From the NCBI GenBank assembly GCA_009691105.1, contig SHVU01000004.1, positions 1 to 64,000 of the forward strand: 64,000 bases of DNA, in the 5' to 3' direction. The notes beneath the pieces were generated by a model that ran no database searches, had not been told where the DNA came from, and saw only the letters and a list, made by a program, of their open reading frames with translations. This DNA is from Rhodospirillales bacterium (GTDB taxonomy: Bacteria > Pseudomonadota > Alphaproteobacteria > Rhodospirillales > SHVU01). Shown piece by piece: positions 1-9,628 of the stretch; position 1 is the stretch's first letter, and each line of letters starts with the position of its first letter. Position numbers and translations under genes: made by a program.

Positions 1-762
1 TTCAACTATCGCGACCAGATCCCGGGCGTGAACGGTCCAGACGGCAAGCCGCTCGCCAAGAACCCGTTCCAGGACATCCGGGTCCGCAAGGCTCTCTCGT
101 TGGCGGTCGATCGCCAGCGCATCGCCGATCGGATCATGGCCGGCACGGCGGTTCCCGCCAGCCAGCCGCAGCCCCCGGGCGGTCATGCCTTCGATACGAG
201 CCTGAAGCCCGATCCGTATGATCCGGACCGCGCCAAGGCTCTACTCGCCGAAGCCGGCTACAAGGACGGCTTTAGCGTGATGGTGACCGCCCCCGACGCA
301 CGTTGGGGCAACGACAAGGCGATCACCGAGGCCGTCGTGCAGATGCTGAACCGCATCGGCATCAAGGCCGAGCTCGATATCGTCCCAAATGCCGTGTACC
401 CGACCAAAGCCCAAAAGGGCGAGACGCCGTTCTTCCTAGGCGCCTGGGGCACGCCGTCTGGCGACGGTGGCAACTTCCTGACCCACGGCATCCACAGCTT
501 CGACGAAGTCGCCAAGCTGGGTGCCGCCAACTGGGGCCGCTATTCCAACAAGGCGGTCGATGATCTGATCGACAAGTCGAACATCGAGGCCGACCCCGCG
601 AAGCGCGAGGGGTTGGTGCGCGATGCGTGGCGGACCGCGACCAACGACATGGCCAACATCTGGATCCTTTGGGTGGCGAACACCTGGGCGTCCAAGGCCG
701 AGTTGACCGTCGAGCCCCGGATCGACGCCTTCACCATGGGAACGACGATCGCGAAGAAATAA
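1..762 (+). CDS. ABC transporter substrate-binding protein (peptide/SBP family 5), C-terminal part, truncated by window start
   Basis: Frame open from base 1; 'VRKALSLAVDRQRIADRIMAGTAVPASQPQPPG' is typical of SBP_bac_5 proteins. Confidence 0.85.
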   Translation, partial: FNYRDQIPGVNGPDGKPLAKNPFQDIRVRKALSLAVDRQRIADRIMAGTAVPASQPQPPGGHAFDTSLKPDPYDPDRAKALLAEAGYKDGFSVMVTAPDARWGNDKAITEAVVQMLNRIGIKAELDIVPNAVYPTKAQKGETPFFLGAWGTPSGDGGNFLTHGIHSFDEVAKLGAANWGRYSNKAVDDLIDKSNIEADPAKREGLVRDAWRTATNDMANIWILWVANTWASKAELTVEPRIDAFTMGTTIAKK

Positions 763-789
763 CGTCGTCGCTCTTATCGGCTTGCGAAG

Positions 790-815
790 CGGCCTCCCTT
801 GCGGAGGCCGTTTTT
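790..815 (+). terminator. Rho-independent terminator after SBP gene
   Basis: cggcctcc/ggaggccg stem followed by tttttgtttt. Confidence 0.7.
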
Positions 816-819
816 GTTT

Positions 820-2100
820 TCAGAGGACGGGATCACCGCCGCGGGCGAGGGGATGGTCGGCGTCGGAGGGCGTCAGGCTGTTCTTGTAGAACCGGCCTTC
901 TTTCATGATCGCCGCGAACTTGGCGCCTTCGCCCATGAACAGGCTGAGATCGTCGAGCGGGTTGCCGTCGATGACCAAGAAGTCGGCATAGGCGCCGGCC
1001 CGGATGACGCCGATCTCGCCGGGCATGCCGACGACCTCGGAGCCGACGAGCGTGGCGCTGCGGATGATCTCGGCCGGGCTCAAGACGTCGGCGCGAACCA
1101 GGAATTCCTGGCTCTGGTACGGCTCGCCGGCGTGGAAGCAGTCGGACCCATAGGCCATCTTCACGCCGGCCCGCTTGGCGAGCTCCAGCGATGACGCGCC
1201 GATGGCGTGGACCTGGTCCAGCTTCTGGCGCTGCACCGGCGAAAGCCCGATGCGGTCGGCCTGTTCCTTCAAGGACTGATAGGCGATCAGGGTCGGCACC
1301 AGGAAGCCGCCGGCCTTGGCCAGCATCCGGGCACCTTCCGCGTCCATCATGTTGCCGTGCTCGATTGTGCGGATGCCGACCTCGATGCAGCGCTTGATGG
1401 CGTCGGCGGTGTAGACGTGGGCGAGGACGTATTTACCCGAGCGCTGCGCCTCGTCGACCATGGCGGCGAGTTCGGGCGTCGAATACTGGACTTGGTCGAT
1501 GGGGTCGGCCGGCGAGGTGACTCCGCCTCCGGCCATGACTTTGATGTGGTCGGCGCCAAGACGGATCTCGTCGCGGACCGCGGTTAGGACTTCGGGCACA
1601 CCGTCGGCGAGCCGCGTGCCGCCGTTCATGAGGTGGATGCAGCTGCCCCAGGGCCTTTGGTCGGACTGGGCCCGGGTGTCGCCGTGGCCGCCGGTCTGGC
1701 TGAGGACCCGGCCGCTGACGAACAGACGGGGGCCGGGGAACAAGCCGCGTTCCACGGCCTGCTTGTGGCCTAGGTCGGCCCCGCCGGCGTCGCGGGCCGT
1801 CGTGAAGCCGCGAAGCAGGATGCCGCGCAGCACGTCGGCGGCGTTGGCGTGGACTAGCGACGGCAGCATGACGCGGTAGGCCGTGAACTTGGCCCGGTAG
1901 CAGATGTGCAAATGGCAATCGATCAGGCCGGGCATCATGGTCCGGCCGCCGCAATCGATCACCTGGGCGCCTTTGGCGTCGATACGGCCGCGCTCCAGAC
2001 GGGCGATGCGGTCGCCCTTGACCAGGGCTTGGTAGCCCGAACGCAGCCGGCCGGCGTGGACGTCGAGAAGGGCGAAGTTGCGGAACAAAAGGTCGGTCAT
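820..2100 (-). CDS. Amidohydrolase family protein (imidazolonepropionase-like metal-dependent hydrolase)
   Basis: ORF 820..2118; 'MPGLIDCHLHI' and 'YGSDCFH' metal-binding motifs; start likely MTDLLFRN. Confidence 0.85.
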   Translation of the reverse strand: MTDLLFRNFALLDVHAGRLRSGYQALVKGDRIARLERGRIDAKGAQVIDCGGRTMMPGLIDCHLHICYRAKFTAYRVMLPSLVHANAADVLRGILLRGFTTARDAGGADLGHKQAVERGLFPGPRLFVSGRVLSQTGGHGDTRAQSDQRPWGSCIHLMNGGTRLADGVPEVLTAVRDEIRLGADHIKVMAGGGVTSPADPIDQVQYSTPELAAMVDEAQRSGKYVLAHVYTADAIKRCIEVGIRTIEHGNMMDAEGARMLAKAGGFLVPTLIAYQSLKEQADRIGLSPVQRQKLDQVHAIGASSLELAKRAGVKMAYGSDCFHAGEPYQSQEFLVRADVLSPAEIIRSATLVGSEVVGMPGEIGVIRAGAYADFLVIDGNPLDDLSLFMGEGAKFAAIMKEGRFYKNSLTPSDADHPLARGGDPVL

Positions 2101-2207
2101 GGCGGCGGACCCTAGCATTCGAGGCCGGTGGCCGGAAGCCGGAGGTCAAGGGCGAAAACGGGAGAGAGCCCGGAAATATGGCGGAACGCCGCTGGTCCGG
2201 CCGGCTC

Positions 2208-2235
2208 TTGCGCCCCTAGAGGGGTGGCCTATATA
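2208..2235 (+). promoter_or_regulatory. Candidate sigma70-type promoter for cold-shock gene (TTGCGC-16-TATATA), with long 5'UTR
   Basis: ttgcgc at 2208, tatata at 2230, about 145 nt before the ATG. Confidence 0.4.
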
Positions 2236-2379
2236 CTCCGGCGTTCAGTGTTCGACGGCTGCGGCTCAGTCTGCTTCGGAATATCAGACCTAAAGCTCTT
2301 GCCCCACACCCTCGCTGCATCTGACCACCCGACGACGCATGGTGCGTCGGCGGAAACTTTCTACAAGGAAGACGACGTT

Positions 2380-2589
2380 ATGGCGACTGGAACTGTGAAG
2401 TGGTTCAACCCGACCAAGGGATTTGGCTTTATCGCCCCTGAAGATGGCTCGAAGGACGTGTTCGTTCACGTCTCGGCCGTCGAACGGGCCGGGCTTCGTA
2501 CCCTGGCCGAAGGGCAGAAGGTGAATTTCGAGGTGAAGCCCGGCCGTGATGGCCGGACTGCCGCCGAAAACATCAAAGTCATCGCCTAA
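2380..2589 (+). CDS. Cold-shock protein (CspA family), 69 aa
   Basis: [42 protein letters not shown]1/RNP2 motifs; internal start of ORF 2128..2589. Confidence 0.95.
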   Translation: MATGTVKWFNPTKGFGFIAPEDGSKDVFVHVSAVERAGLRTLAEGQKVNFEVKPGRDGRTAAENIKVIA

Positions 2590-2614
2590 GGTCCGGCGAC
2601 CAACCGGATGCACG

Positions 2615-2646
2615 AGGGCCCGCTCCTCACGGAGCGGGCCCTTTTC
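2615..2646 (+). terminator. Rho-independent terminator of cold-shock gene
   Basis: Perfect 12-bp stem agggcccgctcc-tcac-ggagcgggccct followed by tttt. Confidence 0.85.
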
Positions 2647-3625
2647 ATTTGTGGGGCGTCTTAGCGGGTGGCGAGCCGATGTGGTTGCGCCACCACGTGA
2701 TTGTTTGCTTTAGGCCATCTTCCAGCGTCACTTTGGGCTCCCATCCGAGCTCGGTCTTCGCTTTCCCACAATCGAGGACGATATCGATCGGTATCGTGGG
2801 CTTCGAGGTATCGAAGGTCGTTGCGAGTTGACGACCCGATGTTGCGACGATGAGTTGCGCTAGGTCACGGATCGAAATCGCGTGTCCGCCGCCGACGTTG
2901 TAGAGCGCGAACTTCGACGGGGCCTGCGCAATGGCCGCCATCATGAAATCAGTCAAATCACTGGTAAACAGAAAGTCGCGCTTCTCGCGGCCGTCGCCCC
3001 ACATGGCCAGCGTGCCGTCCGTCGCCGTCATCGCCTTGGTGATCGTGGCGCCAAGGACGTGGGAACGTTCGAGGTCGAACTTGTCGTAAGGGCCGAAGAC
3101 GTTGGAGTGACGAATGACCGTGAACCGCGTCGTCCCAAGGCCAGCGTAAAACTCGCACATCTTCTCGACGTAAAGCTTGGTCCAGGCAGCGCCGAAGTAG
3201 CGAGGATGGATCGACTGCCCGCCATTGAAGTCAGTTTCGGCAAGAGGCCGGTCGGTCGACGGATACATGATGGAGCAGCTCAAAAACAGAATGTGCTGAG
3301 CCTTTTGGTCGTGCGCCGCCCGAAGGACCAGCGAGTTCATCACCGCGTTGTCAGTAACGTGAATATGAGGGCGGGCCAGGATGTCTTTGGCGCCCGAAGT
3401 CGTCGCGGCAGCTTGGATGACGATCTCCGAACCGCGAAGGCAACTATGAACTTGTGCCGCGTCGGTAAGATCGGCTTGTCGCCATCGAATCGTTGGGCGA
3501 TCGAAAGGCGGTCGCCGATGCCAAACGCCGGTGACCTCGAAATCCGACAAAGCGGCTAAGCGCTCAGCGATATTGCGGCCAACGAAGCCTGTCGCGCCGA
3601 GAACGGTAACGCGCCGAGCGATCAT
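2645..3625 (-). CDS. NAD-dependent epimerase/dehydratase (GDP-fucose synthase/ColC-like)
   Basis: VTVLGATGFVGRNIAERL Rossmann motif; 'RHSNVFGPYDKFDLERSHVLGATITK'. Confidence 0.8.
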   Translation of the reverse strand: MIARRVTVLGATGFVGRNIAERLAALSDFEVTGVWHRRPPFDRPTIRWRQADLTDAAQVHSCLRGSEIVIQAAATTSGAKDILARPHIHVTDNAVMNSLVLRAAHDQKAQHILFLSCSIMYPSTDRPLAETDFNGGQSIHPRYFGAAWTKLYVEKMCEFYAGLGTTRFTVIRHSNVFGPYDKFDLERSHVLGATITKAMTATDGTLAMWGDGREKRDFLFTSDLTDFMMAAIAQAPSKFALYNVGGGHAISIRDLAQLIVATSGRQLATTFDTSKPTIPIDIVLDCGKAKTELGWEPKVTLEDGLKQTITWWRNHIGSPPAKTPHK

Positions 3626-3628
3626 GAA

Positions 3629-4468
3629 TTATCCTTCTACGATGGCGGTAGCTATATTGGCGCGATCGCTTGGATTTACGAAAACGAAGTTGACGATGTA
3701 TTCGCCGCGTTTGCCATAAGCGGAAACATTGTCGGGATTCTGATGAATCTCCGGCACAAACATGCTCAAGGGATATAGCCGCCCATGCCGGCGGAAGAAC
3801 CCCTCGTATCCAAAATTTTGTAGGAACACCGTCGTTTCGGCAATCGTGTTCGGTCGATGTCGATCTTCTATTTCAATGAGGAGTGCGGGGCGGTCCCGCT
3901 CAATCGTTGATCGGGCGCCCTTGAGTACCGCTAGCTCGTGGCCTTCCACATCAATTTTGATAAATCCGATATCTGCCAGCTTGTAGTCGTCAAGACGGCG
4001 CATCGGTACTCCAAACTTTTCAAGGCCGCCCTCAGTGGGGGCCTTGGACAAAAGGTTCGCGGGTTCGACAGTCGCCAATGCGGGATTGGCCGTCGGAATG
4101 CGCAAGGTACATTCACCGGTTTCGTCGGACAGCGCGACGGGTTCGACGATCACCCTTTTTGTGAAAACCTGGGCAAGCGTGCGAGCGTAGGTCGGCATTG
4201 GTTCGAAGGCATAGACCAAACGGGAATGCCGAAGCATGTAGTGGGTGTAATGCCCAAAATGAGCGCCAACGTCGATCGCTATGCGGTTGGGGTGACACAA
4301 CAATGGGATAAGCGTTAGGTCTTCTTCGAGGAGGTATCGTGAGGCGATCGCTAGTTTCAAAAGGAGGCGAGGCGGTAGGGCTCTGATTACGCGGCCTTGT
4401 AAAATGCGGACCCCGATCGAACTGTACCAAAGGAAGCGGACTAGGTTTGCAATAGAGCTCATGGCCAT
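3629..4468 (-). CDS. FkbM family methyltransferase
   Basis: 'IAIDVGAHFGHYTHYML...VYAFEPMPTYARTL...IGFIKIDVEGHELAVLKGA'. Confidence 0.9.
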   Translation of the reverse strand: MAMSSIANLVRFLWYSSIGVRILQGRVIRALPPRLLLKLAIASRYLLEEDLTLIPLLCHPNRIAIDVGAHFGHYTHYMLRHSRLVYAFEPMPTYARTLAQVFTKRVIVEPVALSDETGECTLRIPTANPALATVEPANLLSKAPTEGGLEKFGVPMRRLDDYKLADIGFIKIDVEGHELAVLKGARSTIERDRPALLIEIEDRHRPNTIAETTVFLQNFGYEGFFRRHGRLYPLSMFVPEIHQNPDNVSAYGKRGEYIVNFVFVNPSDRANIATAIVEG

Positions 4469-4678
4469 CTTTGTGCTGGGAGCGGGGTATCAGTGGCTTC
4501 AGGCTATTGAGAACACCAAGACGGCGTTCAAGAATCTGGACGTATGAGCCTGTGAGGCAACGGCGAATCGGTTGATTGATCTACAAATGTCGTCTATTGG
4601 ATGGCTCCTCGACCGCATTCAACCTCACCATTTTTATTCACGGCTATCAGAATGGCATTTCCCTCCGCGAGTCCCAGC

Positions 4679-6532
4679 ATGAAAGTCGCAGACTATCTGA
4701 TCGATTATCTCGGCGACTATGGAATCGATCAGATTTTCATCCTGTATGGGGCCGCCAACGGCCATCTTATCGACGCGTTCACGCGAACGAAAAAGACGAA
4801 GTATGTCGCTGTTTTGCATGAGCAGGCCGGCGGATTCGCCGCCGAAGGCTATGCCAAAATCAAGGGAAAGCCGGGTGTCTCGATTGTGACCTCGGGGCCC
4901 GGTGCGCTCAATCTGTTAACTCCCATCGCGAATTGTTTTTACGATTCCGTTCCGTGCGTTTTCATCACTGGCCAAATCAATTCGAAGTTTCTGCGTCCCT
5001 CTCCGGAGATCCGGCAGGTCGGTTTCCAGGAGACAGACATTGTTTCGATCGTTCGGCCGATCACGAAGTACGCCACCATGATCCGGCGACCGGAAGACAT
5101 TCGTTCGGAGATCGAAAAGGCACTGTTCCTCTGCCAGCATCGTCGCCCTGGCCCGGTTCTCCTCGATATTCCGGTCGATGTCCAAGAGGCGAGGATCGAT
5201 CCGACGAAATTGGTTGGCTTCGATCCCACGCCTGTTCAGGGCAGCTATGATTTCAAGGCGGTTGATCTCCAAATCGACCGGTATCTTGAAGATCTCCGGA
5301 AGGCCAAGCGGCCGATTATTCTTTTGGGCGGCGGGGTCCATAGCGCTGGCGCAGTCGAGGAAGTGCGGACCCTCGGCAAGACGCTGAAGATTCCCTGCTT
5401 TGCGACGTGGAATGCCATGGACGTCGTTACGTCCGACTATGAATACTACGGCGGTCGAGTAGGCACCTATGGGGGGCCTGGCCGCAATTTCGGTGTTCAA
5501 AACAGCGACCTGCTGCTCGCGATCGGAAGCCGGATTTCGGGCCGCATTACCGGGGGCAATGTCCGAAGCTTTGCCCGAGGCGCCAAGAAATATCTCGTCG
5601 ATGTCGACGAAGCGCAGCTCACGCCGGCACTTCAGCAGCTTCCGTTTGATGAAAACATCTTGTGCGACGCGCGGGACTTTACGACGCGATTGATTGCCAA
5701 GGCGAAGAGCGCGCCACCATTGCCGTCGTTTGCGGATTGGACGAGCCAGGTCATGACCTGGAAGACGAAGTATGATCCTGTTCAGCCGGCCTTCATGGAA
5801 AAGCGTGGCTATGTATATGAAGGGAAGCCGTACGTTCATCCCTATGCCTTCATGCGAAAGCTATCGCGTCAAATGGCGTCCGATGGGATCGTCGTCGGGG
5901 ATCTGGGCGGTGTATCCGTCGTCTGTGGGCATGGCTATAAAGCTCGCCAAGCGCAAAGGTTTGTGACCAACAACGGCAATGCTCCGATGGGCTTTTCGTT
6001 CGCGGGCGCCATTGGTTGTTGGTTTGCCGATCCGCGCCGCCAAGTGGTTTGCGTGATTGGTGACGGCGGTTTCAATATGAACATTCAAGAACTCCAGACT
6101 CTGATCAACTACAAAGTCGGAATTAAGACGTTCATCCTCAACAATCATATTTATGGAATTACGAAAGCGTTTCAGGAAACGAACTTTCAAGGCCGTACGG
6201 AAGCCTGCGGCCCCCTCGGATACAGTCCCCCCGATTTCGTCAAAGTTAGCGATGCTTACGGCGTGAAGACGTTCACGATTTCCGACAACTCAGAGATCGA
6301 AGCCAAAATCGCTGAAGTTCTGGCCTATGACGGCCCTGTCGTATGCGATGTGAACATGCATGAGTTTCATGCTTATGAGCCTCGCATCTTTGGATGGGGG
6401 ACGCCCATCGAAGACATGTACCCGTATCTGCCGCGTGATGAATTCCGGGCGAACATGATGATCGAGCCTCACGACACCTGGCAAAAACCGGTCTATCCCG
6501 ACGTCGTGAAGCCCCAGTCGTCCATGGAATAA
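4679..6532 (+). CDS. Thiamine pyrophosphate-binding protein, acetolactate synthase-like (candidate sugar carboligase)
   Basis: 'HEQAGGFAAEGYAKIKGKPGVSIVTSGPGALN' (catalytic Glu retained) and C-terminal 'GDGGFNMNIQELQTLINYKVGIKTFILNN' TPP motif; start MKVADYLIDYLGDYG. Confidence 0.88.
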   Translation: MKVADYLIDYLGDYGIDQIFILYGAANGHLIDAFTRTKKTKYVAVLHEQAGGFAAEGYAKIKGKPGVSIVTSGPGALNLLTPIANCFYDSVPCVFITGQINSKFLRPSPEIRQVGFQETDIVSIVRPITKYATMIRRPEDIRSEIEKALFLCQHRRPGPVLLDIPVDVQEARIDPTKLVGFDPTPVQGSYDFKAVDLQIDRYLEDLRKAKRPIILLGGGVHSAGAVEEVRTLGKTLKIPCFATWNAMDVVTSDYEYYGGRVGTYGGPGRNFGVQNSDLLLAIGSRISGRITGGNVRSFARGAKKYLVDVDEAQLTPALQQLPFDENILCDARDFTTRLIAKAKSAPPLPSFADWTSQVMTWKTKYDPVQPAFMEKRGYVYEGKPYVHPYAFMRKLSRQMASDGIVVGDLGGVSVVCGHGYKARQAQRFVTNNGNAPMGFSFAGAIGCWFADPRRQVVCVIGDGGFNMNIQELQTLINYKVGIKTFILNNHIYGITKAFQETNFQGRTEACGPLGYSPPDFVKVSDAYGVKTFTISDNSEIEAKIAEVLAYDGPVVCDVNMHEFHAYEPRIFGWGTPIEDMYPYLPRDEFRANMMIEPHDTWQKPVYPDVVKPQSSME

Positions 6533-6574
6533 CGCGACGGCGCTGCCGCTACCCCAGGGAAGGGAAAGCGCCTT

Positions 6575-7180
6575 ATGACAAAATCCGATGACAGCCGGGT
6601 CGACCTCGTCGAGGAAAAGACGCCTTATCAGGGCTTTTCTCGAATACGCGTCTTTCACCTGCGTCATCGCAAGCATGACGGAAGCTGGTCCGACGTTATT
6701 GACCGTGAAGTTTTTCAACGCGGTGATGCAGCAGCCGTGGTGTTGTACGATCCTGCTGCTGATGCAGTCGTCCTCTTAGAGCAGTTTCGGGTTTCGGCGT
6801 GGGTTGCTGGTCGAGATCCATGGCAACGCGAAACCGTCGCCGGCATGATTCCGCCCGGCGCTCATCCGGAAGAGGTCGCGCGTCGCGAATGCCTAGAGGA
6901 AACAGGATGCGAGGTCGGACGCCTCGAGCCGATCGCCCAGTACTTTTCGAGCCCGGGGACGTCCCCAGATCGTGTCTGGCTTTATTGCGGGATCGTCAAT
7001 AGTACCGCCGTAGGTGGCGTGCATGGCCTCGCCAGCGAAGGCGAGGACATCAAAGTCGCGGTCGTGCCGTTTTCCGATGCGCTGGCGATGGCGGACGACG
7101 GCCGGATCGAGAACGCGACGGGTATCGTCGCTCTTGGATGGCTGGCACGAAACCGCGATCGCCTTCGACGAACGGCCTGA
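6575..7180 (+). CDS. NUDIX hydrolase (ADP-ribose pyrophosphatase-like)
   Basis: Nudix box 'GMIPPGAHPEEVARRECLEETGCEVGRL'. Confidence 0.88.
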   Translation: MTKSDDSRVDLVEEKTPYQGFSRIRVFHLRHRKHDGSWSDVIDREVFQRGDAAAVVLYDPAADAVVLLEQFRVSAWVAGRDPWQRETVAGMIPPGAHPEEVARRECLEETGCEVGRLEPIAQYFSSPGTSPDRVWLYCGIVNSTAVGGVHGLASEGEDIKVAVVPFSDALAMADDGRIENATGIVALGWLARNRDRLRRTA

Positions 7181-7199
7181 TGGGGTCAGCGCGGTCGAA

Positions 7200-7967
7200 T
7201 CAGCGACCACCCGCAACCGGAAGAATTGTGCCGGTTACGTAGGACGCTTCATCCGAAAGAAGCCAAAGGATCGCCTTGGCGACGTCGTCGGGCGAGCCCA
7301 CCCGTCCCAACGGTATCGAAGCGGCCGTTTCTTGCCGACGCGCGTCCGACGCGATTCCTTCCCAATTCGTTTCAATCATGCCGGGTGTTTCGACGATCCC
7401 CGGGCTCACCGCATTGACGCGAATGCCGCACGGAGCAACTTCACGGGCGAGACCAAGCGTGAGCGTATTGATGGCTGCTTTTGAGGCAGCATAGGCGGTG
7501 AGTCGAATGCCGCCGAACTGTCCTGCCTGGGACGAGACGTTGACAATGGCGCCGCCTGTGCCGCCTCTGACCGTCGAAAGGCGTTCGATAGCGCGTTGGG
7601 CACAGAGAACATAGCCGACGACGTTGACGTCGAGAATCCGTCGCAGCACCTCCGGCGTCAGATTTAAAATATCGGTGCGACCTCCACTGATCGCCGCATT
7701 GTTGACCAGAGCGGCGAGCTGACCAAGCTCGCGATCCACGGCCGTGAAGAGAGCCTCGACTTGATCTGGTTTCGCAGTATCGGCGCGATAAATAATGGCT
7801 TTTCCACCAAGCGCAATAACGTCGTCCGCTACCTGTTTTGCATCCCGTTCCTGTTGAATGAAGTTGATGCAGACCGGGTAGCCTTGCCGTGCGGCAAGGC
7901 GGGCCGCCGCCGCTCCGATGCCTCGGCTGGCCCCCGTGATGACAATCGCACCTTTCTTGTGACTCAT
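7200..7967 (-). CDS. SDR family oxidoreductase
   Basis: TGASRGIG, NNAAISGG, YAASKAAINTLT motifs. Confidence 0.9.
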   Translation of the reverse strand: MSHKKGAIVITGASRGIGAAAARLAARQGYPVCINFIQQERDAKQVADDVIALGGKAIIYRADTAKPDQVEALFTAVDRELGQLAALVNNAAISGGRTDILNLTPEVLRRILDVNVVGYVLCAQRAIERLSTVRGGTGGAIVNVSSQAGQFGGIRLTAYAASKAAINTLTLGLAREVAPCGIRVNAVSPGIVETPGMIETNWEGIASDARRQETAASIPLGRVGSPDDVAKAILWLLSDEASYVTGTILPVAGGR

Positions 7968-8110
7968 TTCCTCAGATTATCATGATTTTGACTTCAAATC
8001 TGGCGAGTCAAAATACCGAGAAGTCGGTTGAAGCGGGAATCGATTGTTTCTAACATCGCTGCTAACGCTCGTCGGATCGCAGTCGACATCCTCTCGAGGA
8101 CTAGGAACAC

Positions 8111-8851
8111 GTGACGGACAGGATTGTCGCTGCCCAGAGGCTTATGTCTGATCCAGATATCTCGCTCGACGACTTTCGGCGCGATGGTTATGCCGTCGTA
8201 TCCGGTTATTTTTCTGACAACTATTGCGACGAGCTCGTTCAGCGAGGATCTCGCCTTGTCGCCGACGCGGGAAATAGCCTCCGACCCGTTCTCCAGCCCC
8301 ATCGCTTGGATTCGGGGTTCATGGCCGCAATGAAGACGCCTGCGCTTGCTCGCTTCGTTGGTCTGGCGGTCGGCGGCGTACCAAAGGGGCTGCAGACCTC
8401 TTTCATCTTTATGCAGGCCGCGACGGTCGGTTACGCCAGCCATCAAGACAATTTCTTTGTCGAAGCTCCGAACGATGCCTTTGTCTCGATATGGGTCGCG
8501 CTTGCCGACGCTCATCGCGGCAATGGCTGCCTATACGTCTATCCGGGAACTCATCGTAGAGGACGTTTACCGATCGAGTCGCTGGAGGCCGAGCCAGCTG
8601 CTGGGCAAGATATCAATGCGCGACGCGAACAGACGATCGTGCCCTTAGAATACAAAGCTGTCGATCTGGCTGTTACGAAAGGGTCCGTAGTCTTTCTTCA
8701 TTCGTGTCTCGTTCACGGCTCTCATGACAATCAGTCGACTGAATCGCGGCCCGCTCTTGTGATGACATATATCCGTGCGGGTCAACCGTTTCGACCTGGT
8801 AGCACGGCGAAACGCGAAGAAGTGGACCTCGACTTCAATCCACAACCTTGA
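8111..8851 (+). CDS. Phytanoyl-CoA dioxygenase family protein (2OG-Fe oxygenase)
   Basis: 'ASHQDNFFVEAPNDAFVSIWVALADAHRGNGCLYVYPGTHRRGRL...LHSCLVHGS' HxD...H motif. Confidence 0.85.
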   Translation: MTDRIVAAQRLMSDPDISLDDFRRDGYAVVSGYFSDNYCDELVQRGSRLVADAGNSLRPVLQPHRLDSGFMAAMKTPALARFVGLAVGGVPKGLQTSFIFMQAATVGYASHQDNFFVEAPNDAFVSIWVALADAHRGNGCLYVYPGTHRRGRLPIESLEAEPAAGQDINARREQTIVPLEYKAVDLAVTKGSVVFLHSCLVHGSHDNQSTESRPALVMTYIRAGQPFRPGSTAKREEVDLDFNPQP

Positions 8852-9624
8852 AGGCTCGCGTGAAAAACTCCGATCATGTTGGTTTGCCGGGTAATGCCGG
8901 CACGCGAACTTTTGCCCTTGTTCTAATGACGGTGAACGAGCGCATTGGCCTCGAAGCTACTCTTTCTCGAATTGATCGATCTCAATTTGCCGAAATCATT
9001 GCGGTCGATGGCCACTCGACCGACGGTACCGTTGAATACTGTGAATCACACGGCGTTCGAGTCATTCGGCAAGTTGGCAAAGGTCTTCCAGAGGCTTTCG
9101 AACTCGCAGTTAAGAACACAACCAGTGATGTTCTGGTCGCATTTTCACCAGACGGTAATTCGATTCCAGAAAAGTTACCGGAACTCTGCGCAAAGATGCG
9201 CGAAGGTTACGACATGGTGGTTGTGTCGCGTTATCTTGCCGATGCAAAAAGTGAAGACGACGACGTTGTCACGGGCTTTGGCAATTGGTTTTTCACGACG
9301 CTCGTGAACGTCCTGTTTGGCGCGCGCTACACCGACATTTTGGTTATTTATCGAGCCTACACCCGAGAGTTGATTGCAAAAGCGCAGCTCATCGACCAGT
9401 CCCAGGGCCATTGGCTACGCCAGCGTCTCGTATACTTGAACAGTTGGGAAGTCGGTGCCGTAACGCGTGCGGCGCGATTGGGCCTAAAGGTCGGCGAAAT
9501 CCCGGGAAGCGAGCCAGCACGAATTGGAGGCGAACGAAAACTAAAAGTTATTCGGCAAGGGCTCGGAATCCTTGCTCAGATATTGGATGATTTCTTTCTT
9601 TTCTGGCCGGCGACCCGTCGCTAG
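8848..9624 (+). CDS. Family 2-type glycosyltransferase
   Basis: 'IIAVDGHSTDGTVEYCESHGVRVIRQVGKGLPEAF...VAFSPDGNS'; overlaps the preceding stop by 4 nt. Confidence 0.8.
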   Translation: MKARVKNSDHVGLPGNAGTRTFALVLMTVNERIGLEATLSRIDRSQFAEIIAVDGHSTDGTVEYCESHGVRVIRQVGKGLPEAFELAVKNTTSDVLVAFSPDGNSIPEKLPELCAKMREGYDMVVVSRYLADAKSEDDDVVTGFGNWFFTTLVNVLFGARYTDILVIYRAYTRELIAKAQLIDQSQGHWLRQRLVYLNSWEVGAVTRAARLGLKVGEIPGSEPARIGGERKLKVIRQGLGILAQILDDFFLFWPATRR

Positions 9625-9628
9625 CCAA